A DNA stretch of 64,000 nt. It comes from Candidatus Borrarchaeum weybense. GTDB lineage: Archaea > Asgardarchaeota > Sifarchaeia > Borrarchaeales > Borrarchaeaceae. The stretch lies in assembly GCA_019057385.1 (NCBI GenBank), contig JAHQJS010000006.1, forward strand, positions 124,001 to 188,000, given 5' to 3'. Every line of letters begins with the position of its first letter. Within the stretch, counting starts at the first letter, position 1. A model generated the notes under the pieces. It had not been told where the DNA came from, did not search any database, and saw nothing but the letters and a program-made list of their open reading frames with translations. Both the position numbers and the translations under genes were made by a program. Of the stretch, positions 57,901-64,000 are shown one piece after another.

Positions 57901-58311
57901 TCACTTTTTGAGCGGCATTATTTTTTTCATTAGTGCAGTAGGGGCTGGCACCCTTTCATTTGGAGCAGGTTCAATAATAGCTTCGATTCCTTTATAGGAT
58001 GGCATTCCTGTGCTATCAGTCTCTGGATTGACCACAGCATTTGCGTAAAGCCCCATTGGAATGAATACAATTCCTCTGTGTGGGGCCTGAGTTGATTCAA
58101 TTCCGCTTACTAAGACTTCACCATAATCAGTTTTAACTTTCACAGTATCGCCATCGTAAATTCCTAGTTCCTTCATGTCATCCGGGTCGATATCACATAC
58201 AGCAGTGCTCAGGACGTATCCTCGTGTGAGTTTTTCACCTTCTAACGCTACTCCTTGCTCAATCGATCGACCGGTAAGAAGGGTGACCTTTTTTGATTTT
58301 TTCATTCCCAT
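57901..58311 (-). CDS. fwdD: Formylmethanofuran dehydrogenase subunit D
   Basis: A 136-residue protein of the molybdopterin dinucleotide-binding family. TLLTGRSIEQGVALEGEKL starts it, then DIDPDDMKELGIYDGDTVKV and GIVFIPMGLYANAVVNPETD, the typical end of the cofactor site. It completes the FwdB active site. It is upstream of fwdB with 16 bp between, as one transcript. A 600-bp gap separates it from the divergent ferredoxin operon. Confidence 0.9.
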   Translation of the reverse strand: MGMKKSKKVTLLTGRSIEQGVALEGEKLTRGYVLSTAVCDIDPDDMKELGIYDGDTVKVKTDYGEVLVSGIESTQAPHRGIVFIPMGLYANAVVNPETDSTGMPSYKGIEAIIEPAPNERVPAPTALMKKIMPLKK

Positions 58312-58914
58312 CTCTTTTCACCATGTTCCTACTGGAAATTTAAGAGGGTATCTTGAAAACTAATATGGATGAATAGTAGGATCTAGTCAACAAATTTTCA
58401 AGTAATGGTCTTTCAAATATGTACAATTTGAAAGTTGTCGAAACTTTCACACTCATCTTTCCATTTAAATTTTGCTCATTTTAATGTTTTGAATAGTACA
58501 TTTAGAATATATAAAAAGAATCAATCAACTTCTAAGATGAGAGGCTTATTGTTATTTTCCATGAACAGAAATAGATTGCTTTAGAGCTAAAGTAGAATTT
58601 TTGCCAAAAACAGCACATATAAAGAACCTGTGCTTCTAATACTATATGATGAAAAGTGCAAAGGAGAACAGAGGAACAGATACTAGCTAGACGATATACA
58701 ACCACTTTACGCGTTTCAATGATTTAGTGACTAAAAATACAACTTTTGTTGACCTTGTAATCTTTTTGAAGCCTCATCCTATTCTAATTAAGCGACTGGG
58801 TGTAAACTTCATAAAAAGGTAAATGCTTAAATATCCAAATACTGCTTAAAGGACTGTTGATCGCCTTAATTTTGGGTGATTATCGGCAAACTCCTATGAG
58901 CTTGAGGGACGTTA
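58312..58914. other. Divergent intergenic region between fwdDB and the ferredoxin-Hdr operon
   Basis: About 600 bp with no reading frame, tRNA or mobile-element trace that I can support. AT-rich TATA-like stretches occur (AGAATATATAAAAAG, 58503-58517, and CATATAAAGAAC, 58616-58627). The second could serve the plus-strand operon with a long leader of about 270 bases. The stretch is long enough to hide a small RNA. Confidence 0.45.
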
Positions 58915-59157
58915 ATGCCTTACGAAATTGTTATCAATGAAAGATTGTGTCATGGATGTGGAGATTGTTACACTGCATGTCCAAAGACTCAATTGTGTTT
59001 AATAAATGAAGATCATGAAAACCTAATTTTTGTTGTTAAAAAAGGGAAGGCTCATGTTGTAAACTCAAAGTTATGTGACGGATGCGGAATGTGTATTGAA
59101 GCTTGCCCTGTTCAAGCAATAAAAATAATCATTTCTGCAAAAGAGGTGCCTCGCTAA
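58915..59157 (+). CDS. Two-cluster ferredoxin (FwdG-like)
   Basis: An 80-residue ferredoxin with two CxxCxxCxxxCP motifs: CHGCGDCYTACP at residues 12-23 and CDGCGMCIEACP near residue 54. Each holds a [4Fe4S] cluster. It is the first gene of a plus-strand operon and overlaps the polyferredoxin gene by one base (TAATG). It probably passes electrons between the HdrA complex and the Fwd enzyme encoded nearby. The ATG is preceded by GAGGGACGTTA. Confidence 0.88.
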   Translation: MPYEIVINERLCHGCGDCYTACPKTQLCLINEDHENLIFVVKKGKAHVVNSKLCDGCGMCIEACPVQAIKIIISAKEVPR

Positions 59158-59915
59158 TGTTACCGTTACATAGAAAAATTGTTGAACCTGATACGATCAC
59201 AGCAGAATTTAAACTCTTGACGATTGATCTGAAACTTAATTATGACAGAGCACATTGTACAGGTTGTGGTACGTGCATCTTAGTTTGTCCAAAAAATGCT
59301 ATTGAAAGAGGACCTGTAGGCGCTTCCATTAAAGGGGATACCGACACACCTGCAATACTGATCGATGAAAATAAGTGCGTTTACTGTGGCACTTGCGCTT
59401 ATATGTGTCCTTTCTTTGCCTTGAAATTGGAGATAAATGGCGAGCCTAAAAATTTGCTTGCTGAAAACAAAGCGGTTCCGCCATTACCCACAGACTTTGT
59501 CGACCTCGAAAGGAGAAAAGGAATGAAGGCACGAAAGTTATTCAATGGTAAGATAAAACTCTATCCAGAAAATTGCCCTGGAGGTTGTTCGACTTGCGCA
59601 AACATTTGCCCCACTGGAGCACTTTACGTACCACATCCTAAAGAAGGTGGAGAACGAGTTGATAAAATTGCGCTTGACGAATCGAAATGTATCTATTGTG
59701 GAGCCTGTGTTAACGCATGCCCAACAAAATGTACAATAATGAGGGATGAAGATCAGTGTCTTTTTGATACCGAATGCCCTATCGTATGTGTAAACGAATG
59801 TCCTATTGAATTAGAACGTGAAGTCATTTACGATGAAGAAGGGGAATATACAGAATTTTGGCTTAATATAGTAGAAAAATTAAGATCTCCCCTTAAATTC
59901 TACGAACGTGAGTAA
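59157..59915 (+). CDS. Polyferredoxin (FwdF-like)
   Basis: A 252-residue protein with four clear [4Fe4S] motifs: CTGCGTCILVCP, CVYCGTCAYMCP, CSTCANICP and CIYCGACVNACP, plus a Cys-rich stretch (CPIVCVNECP) that may hold another. FwdF-type polyferredoxins wire the tungsten enzyme to HdrA. The ATG at 59157 overlaps the ferredoxin stop and is preferred over a longer start 54 bases upstream. Start GAGGTG precedes it. It is 60 bases ahead of hdrA. Confidence 0.87.
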   Translation: MLPLHRKIVEPDTITAEFKLLTIDLKLNYDRAHCTGCGTCILVCPKNAIERGPVGASIKGDTDTPAILIDENKCVYCGTCAYMCPFFALKLEINGEPKNLLAENKAVPPLPTDFVDLERRKGMKARKLFNGKIKLYPENCPGGCSTCANICPTGALYVPHPKEGGERVDKIALDESKCIYCGACVNACPTKCTIMRDEDQCLFDTECPIVCVNECPIELEREVIYDEEGEYTEFWLNIVEKLRSPLKFYERE

Positions 59916-59976
59916 TGGAATCAAAGAAGAATATTTCGTCACTTTGGAGGTGGTGATAAGAATTTCAGAAGAAGAA

Positions 59977-61950
59977 ATGCGCATTGGAGTTTTCGTTTGT
60001 CGTTGAGGTTTCCAAATTGCAGCTTACGTTGATGTTCCAGCATTAACTGAGTACGCAACTACACTTCCGAACGTTGTACTTGCAGAACAAAATCTCTCTC
60101 TTTGCACAACAGCAGGAGCAGACCTTATAAAGGATAAAATCGTGGTTTACAATTTGGACCGCATCGTTGTCGCGTCCTGTACGCCAAAAACACATGAACC
60201 CGTTTTCAGATCTATACTCAGTGATTTGGGGATGAGTCCTAGTTTCCTAGAGTTCGTAAACATCAGAGAACATGTTGCTTCGGTACATATGGAGACCCCA
60301 AAGAAAGCCTTAGAAAAAGCAAAAGAATTATTGCGGGCTGGCGTAGCCCGTGCGGCGGAGCTTGAAGACGTTCCTAGAAGGGTTATCAGTGTAAATCCGA
60401 CTGCCTTAGTGATCGGTGGCGGGATCGGTGGATTAACTGCAGCATTGAATTTAGGAGATGAAGGAATACAGGTTTATCTCGTCGAAAAGGCACCAAGCGT
60501 TGGTGGACACATGGCAATGCTCGATCGCACGTATCCCACTGATGATTGCAGTATCTGAATCTTGGGTCCAGTAATGCTGGAAGTCGATAGACATCCTAAC
60601 ATTGAAGTTATGAGTTATTCTGAAGTGAAAAGCGTTTCAGGCGTGATCGGTGATTTCGCAGTTACAGTTGAACATAGACCAAGATACGTCAATGAGATAA
60701 GGTGTAATGGATGTGGAGTTTGTATGGATGTTTGTCCGGTCTATGCACCTAATGAGTTCGACTGTAGTCTTGGACCAAGAAAAGCGGTTTATAAGCCATT
60801 TGCACAGGCAGTTCCTAATATTGCTACAATCGACATGGATTATTGTATTCGATGTAAACTCTGTGAACGCGTATGCGAATTAGAAGCAATCGATTTTAAT
60901 CAGCACCTCAAGGAAACAGAATTACATGTAGGGACAATTATCGTTGCTACCGGTTTCGATGAATTCAAACCCTATGGTCTATACGGCTATGGTGAATATG
61001 AGAACGTTCTAACGCAAAATGAATTCGAGCGAATATTGGCGCCGAATGGACCTTCTTCAGGCCACTTACGGAGAATTTCTGACGATAAAGAGCCAAAGCG
61101 AATTGCAATAATACAATGTGTTGGTTCTAGAGACCGAACTAAGAATCTTCACTGTTCAGGATACTGTTGCATGGTTGGGATTAAGAACGCAAAACTTGTC
61201 AAACAGCATTATCCTGATGCTGAAATCACAGTATGTTACATGGACATAAGAGCGTCTGGAAAAGATCTTGAAGAATACTACACGCGTTCTAGAAAACATA
61301 AAATAAAATATCTTCGAGGAAAAGTATCAGACGTATCAGAAGATCCAGAAACTAAAAACCTTATTGTACGCGTTGAAGACACGTTAGCAAATCAGATTAG
61401 AACAATCGAAGCGGACCTAGTTATTCTATCAGTAGCCATGGTTGCAGGCGAGGGAACAGAAAAGATAGCCGAAATTCTAAAACTTGAAAGAAGTTCTGAC
61501 GGCTTTATCAAGGAGTTCCATAACCGACTAAATCCTATTGACACCAAGATCCCCGGCATTTATATTGCGGGGGCAGCACAAGGTCCAAGAGCTATAGGTG
61601 ATACAGTCGCCTCGGCAAAGGGTGCAGCGGCAGCAGCATCGTCGCCAATGATAACGCGAAAGTACGAGATGGAACTTATCAAGGCTCTTGTTGACGAAGA
61701 AAGATGTTCAGGTTGTACTCTTTGTGTCAAAACCTGTCCATACGGTGCTATAACTATGGAGGAAGGTGTTGCAAAGGTGGATGAAGTTCTTTGCCGTGGT
61801 TGTGGTACTTGTACTTCGGTATGTCTATCGAACGCGATTGCGCTACGCTATTATAGAGATGAACAAATGGAAGCCTATATTGACGCTTTATTGGCACCAG
61901 AGGAAACCGTGACCGAGAAAGCCGTAGCGGAGGAAAAAGTAGGAGGTTAG
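59977..61950 (+). CDS. hdrA: HdrA with two selenocysteines
   Basis: The flavin subunit of heterodisulfide reductase, 657 residues if read through two TGA codons. TGA 60004-60006 is residue 10 in FVCRUGFQ, where others have CxCG. TGA 60556-60558 is residue 194 in DDCSIUILGPV, matching Cys302 of the paralogue at 53098. The FAD site is LVIGGGIGG (144-152). [4Fe4S] motifs begin CNGCGVCMDVCP, CIRCKLCERVC, CSGCTLCVKTCP and CRGCGTCTSVC. It splits electron pairs from MvhD to ferredoxin and HdrBC. The start may be further upstream: a GGAGGTGGTGAT site precedes GTG 59953 and ATT 59962. MvhD follows after 4 bp. Confidence 0.9.
60004..60006 (+). other. Selenocysteine codon (TGA) 1 of hdrA
   Basis: This in-frame TGA stands where HdrA proteins have the second Cys of CxC (C114 in the paralogue in this window). 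The reading frame continues unbroken with conserved HdrA sequence on both sides, so it is read as Sec. Confidence 0.85.
60556..60558 (+). other. Selenocysteine codon (TGA) 2 of hdrA
   Basis: The TGA replaces the last Cys of a C-x-x-C pair beside the FAD (CASC in the paralogue, CSIU here). Conserved frame continues on both sides. Methanococcal HdrA is reported as a selenoprotein, supporting the reading. Confidence 0.88.
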
Positions 61951-61954
61951 AACA

Positions 61955-62410
61955 ATGGGTCAGAGTAAGAAACAGAAGGTTGATGCAATTGAGTTCGTAC
62001 CTAAAATCGTCACTTTTGCATGTTGGAAGTGAGGATACGAAGCCGCAGACATGGCTGGTGTTACAAGAACCCAGTATCCTGCCAACGTGTTGCCTATAAG
62101 GGTCCCGTGTGCTGGTCGAGTATCTCCTGACCTCATTATACGAGCGTTGAGACGAGCCGATGCTGTGATAGTTGTCGGTTGATACGAAGGCGAATGCGAC
62201 TTTGAGATTGGGAACAAGATTGCAAAAATGCAGATTGACTATCTCAAAGAAATGCTTAAGACCATCGGATTAGACGAACGTCGTATACAAATGAAATGGT
62301 GTTCCGCCGCTGAAGGCGAAAAATTCGCTCTGATGGCGAATGAAGTGACAAACGAAATCTTAGAATTAGGACCTAATCCACTAAAAAACAGACCTGCTGC
62401 AAAAGAATGA
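61955..62410 (+). CDS. mvhD: MvhD (F420-nonreducing hydrogenase delta subunit) with two selenocysteines
   Basis: A 151-residue [2Fe2S] protein that passes electrons from hydrogenase or a formate/F420-type donor to HdrA. TGA 62030-62032 is residue 26 (FACWKUGYEAAD; CESC in the paralogue). TGA 62180-62182 is residue 76 (VVGUYEGEC; IGCQKESC in the paralogue). RVPCAGRVSPDLI and the Cys of YEGEC match the family. AGGAGG stands eight bases before the ATG, inside the end of hdrA. A structured region follows at 62411 and may be the SECIS element for both genes. Confidence 0.9.
62030..62032 (+). other. Selenocysteine codon (TGA) 1 of mvhD
   Basis: In-frame TGA at residue 26, the position of the second Cys of CxxC in MvhD homologues. 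It is flanked by conserved sequence in the same frame. Confidence 0.86.
62180..62182 (+). other. Selenocysteine codon (TGA) 2 of mvhD
   Basis: In-frame TGA at residue 76 replaces the Cys of the VxGC motif in MvhD (IGCQKESC in the paralogue). The downstream Cys of that motif is kept. Confidence 0.86.
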
Positions 62411-62464
62411 AACTCATGGGAAAACTTAGTTCATGAGTTAACGCCCCTGCGAGGGGTGCGGCAG
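62394..62464 (+). ncRNA. Candidate SECIS-containing 3' structure after mvhD
   Basis: Three helices can form around the mvhD stop. AACTCATG (62411-62418) pairs with CATGAGTT (62432-62439); an ATGA (62407-62410) stands before it and AAAA lies in the loop, like the core and loop of eukaryote-type SECIS. CGCCCCT pairs with AGGGGTG (62442-62458) around GCG. CTGCTGC (62394-62400) pairs with GCGGCAG (62458-62464) and closes the junction. The 3' GA partner of a true SECIS core is not evident. It is the only strong structure seen near the four TGA codons and could serve both genes. Inference. Confidence 0.4.
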
Positions 62465-62506
62465 ATATACCTTATCTTTATCATTCTCTTAGGAGATTAT
62501 ATACAA

Positions 62507-63712
62507 ATGGAAATCGGAGAATTCTTCGCTGTAAGGCCAAAAGAAGGTCTTGAAGAGCTTGAATCCCACGAGTTGAAGTATGGAAACGGTGCAATTCAAG
62601 CTATAATGAATTTCATGCTAAAAAACCAATTAGTTGATGTCTTCTTGTCATTTACAGAACGTAAAGATCATTTTTCACTTAAACCGGTTATTGTAGAAGA
62701 GCCCAAAGAAATATTTGATATTTCTCTTTCACAATTTATTGCGTATAATTTACCAAACATCGATTCTGTTTCAAAATATGTTGCCTCTAAACTCAACGGG
62801 GCAAAAGATAACGACAAAAAAATAGGGGTAATTGCCAGACCCTGTGATATTAGAGCGTTCATAGAACTGGCAAAACGTGATCAAATTTCACTTGATAATC
62901 TTTTTGTGATTGGGCTCGAATGTATTGGTCGAATAGACCCAAGAGAACTCAAAAAAGTCCTTAAAAAAGCCGAGATTGACCCTGAAAGTGTGGTTAACGA
63001 AATAATAAATAACGGAGTCTTGACTCTGGAACTTAATACTGGAACAACTCAAGCCTTCAAGTTGGGCGAAGAAATCGATGTCAGGAGTTATTGTAATCAG
63101 TGCCCAAAGAAGGTTCCGAAAGAAAATGTTGCAGATTTAACCTTCTGGATTGATCATCCTCTTGAAGGAAATGAAGAGATTTTTGAAGTTCGTTCTACGC
63201 AGGGAAAGGAAGTGTTGGAGAAAGCAGCAACTGAAGTAATCGAGGTAGAAAAGCTTTCGGATGAGAATATTCAACAACTCAAGAATTACATTGCCTCCTT
63301 AGAACAAACTGCGCTTGAGCTGCAAGAGTCCGAATTTGCCAAGTTAGACGAAATGTCTGATGAAGAGCGGTTTGATTATATAATTTCAAACTTCGAGCAA
63401 TGCACGAGTTGTATGATGTGTATCCGTGCATGCCCGATCTGCTATTGTAAAGATTGTAATGTTGTACGAAGAAGAAAGGAATTAGATCCTATTATGATTA
63501 ATTTAACCCGCCTATCTCACGTAGGAGATACGTGCATCGCATGCGGAAAATGTAGCGAGGTCTGCCCGAAGTCGATTCCGCTATGTCTCATTTCAAAGAA
63601 ACTAGTGGAAGATTTAAAAGAACTCTGGCCTGGTCACGAGCCTGGTCACACTATAGAGGAAATTCCGCCAAGATCTTGGAAAGGCATGAAAGCAGCGAGT
63701 GGCGCTGAATAA
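62507..63712 (+). CDS. FrhB/FdhB-like flavin and iron-sulfur subunit
   Basis: The 401-residue protein combines an FrhB/FdhB-type domain with a ferredoxin-like end. VIARPCDIRAFIEL at residues 108-121 is the family motif, and CNQCPKK (196-202) a conserved Cys pair. Two [4Fe4S] motifs end it: CTSCMMCIRACP (299-310) and CIACGKCSEVCP (343-354). Such subunits take electrons from F420H2 or formate-type donors, or from NAD(P)H, and pass them to HdrA through MvhD. ATG 62507 is preferred over an upstream start, as AGGAG lies about 13 bases before it. Its cofactor (FAD and donor) is not known. Confidence 0.82.
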   Translation: MEIGEFFAVRPKEGLEELESHELKYGNGAIQAIMNFMLKNQLVDVFLSFTERKDHFSLKPVIVEEPKEIFDISLSQFIAYNLPNIDSVSKYVASKLNGAKDNDKKIGVIARPCDIRAFIELAKRDQISLDNLFVIGLECIGRIDPRELKKVLKKAEIDPESVVNEIINNGVLTLELNTGTTQAFKLGEEIDVRSYCNQCPKKVPKENVADLTFWIDHPLEGNEEIFEVRSTQGKEVLEKAATEVIEVEKLSDENIQQLKNYIASLEQTALELQESEFAKLDEMSDEERFDYIISNFEQCTSCMMCIRACPICYCKDCNVVRRRKELDPIMINLTRLSHVGDTCIACGKCSEVCPKSIPLCLISKKLVEDLKELWPGHEPGHTIEEIPPRSWKGMKAASGAE

Positions 63713-63762
63713 TTAAATAATTCTCAAACTGTCAATAAACCATCAAAATCAGTTATGAGGGT

Positions 63763-64000
63763 ATGAAATTGCAAAAAAGCATGATGACTGCTGAAGATAT
63801 AGTAGATTATTGTTATCAATGTGGCAAATGCTCTGGCAAATGCCCACTCGGACATATTATGGAATCGCCTAGAGTTATAATTCAGAAAGTACTTTCAGGA
63901 GACACCGAAGAGGTGATAAAGTCTAAAGATGTTTGGCGATGCCTCACGTGCAATGAATGCACAGTTCCAGAGTGTCCAATGGCTATCAATTTTGCTGAGT
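63763..64000 (+). CDS. hdrC: Heterodisulfide reductase subunit C (partial)
   Basis: The first 79 codons of hdrC, cut by the window end. CYQCGKCSGKCP and CLTCNECTVPECP are the two [4Fe4S] motifs typical of HdrC. It links HdrA to HdrB, expected to follow outside the window. The start is not certain: ATG 63763, TTG 63769 (best spacing from GAGG) and ATG 63781 are all in frame. Confidence 0.85.
   Translation, partial: MKLQKSMMTAEDIVDYCYQCGKCSGKCPLGHIMESPRVIIQKVLSGDTEEVIKSKDVWRCLTCNECTVPECPMAINFAE

Noticed and set aside
59977..62410. Frameshift or pseudogene reading of hdrA and mvhD because of in-frame TGA stops
   Set aside because: The frame is the same on both sides of each TGA, conserved family sequence continues, and all four stops fall on positions that are Cys in the paralogue at 53098. 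Selenocysteine explains all four.

Overview
The window is visibly AT-rich, compactly coded DNA from an anaerobic archaeon, most likely an Asgard archaeon close to Lokiarchaeota. Three things point there. Two adjacent thermosome (group II chaperonin) subunits, an archaeal formylmethanofuran dehydrogenase pair and archaeal-type Hdr/Mvh proteins make it an archaeon. HdrA and MvhD each carry two in-frame TGA codons exactly where homologues have redox cysteines, so they are read as multi-selenocysteine proteins, which is a reported lokiarchaeal trait. The organism also has a GrpE-DnaK-DnaJ cassette and a divergent tubulin/FtsZ-like protein. No rRNA, tRNA or CRISPR array was seen.

Layout. Positions 1-24,100 are a surface-glycan locus: a sugar epimerase, four GT4 and two GT2 glycosyltransferases, five polytopic GT-C-like membrane proteins, three SAM methyltransferases, a NodB-type deacetylase, a DUF2304 protein, and a WbpB/WbpD/WbpE-like trio for diacetamido-uronic acid sugars. 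Positions 24,700-33,100 hold protein quality control: grpE-dnaK-dnaJ plus a winged-helix regulator gene, a decayed TnpB-like remnant, then two thermosome genes. Palindromes lie in the promoter regions of both chaperone operons. Positions 33,200-34,700 carry a tiny zinc-ribbon protein and a ThiN-domain regulator. Positions 35,027-40,247 form a tight three-gene operon: a 906-residue coiled-coil protein, a divergent tubulin/FtsZ-like GTPase and a helical acidic protein. This is a candidate undescribed cytoskeletal or membrane-remodelling system.

Positions 40,400-50,800 are mixed: an acyl-CoA synthetase alpha subunit, a two-gene DUF2096-like operon, a hydrogenase maturation protease, a large sequon-rich surface protein, an AK6-like kinase, a GT2 enzyme with a membrane tail, two small envelope proteins and a bifunctional NAD(P)HX repair enzyme.

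Positions 50,900-64,000 are an electron-bifurcation and C1 region. On the minus strand, an unusual HTH-HdrA-MvhD fusion (all cysteine) is followed by the small and large subunits of a group 3-type [NiFe] hydrogenase. Next come a Cys-rich small protein and fwdB/fwdD. A plus-strand operon follows: ferredoxin, polyferredoxin, Sec-HdrA, Sec-MvhD, an FrhB/FdhB-like subunit, and the start of hdrC, cut by the window end. By family knowledge, these would couple H2 or another two-electron donor to ferredoxin and disulfide or F420-type acceptors, and feed the tungsten/molybdenum formyl-methanofuran step of an archaeal Wood-Ljungdahl pathway.
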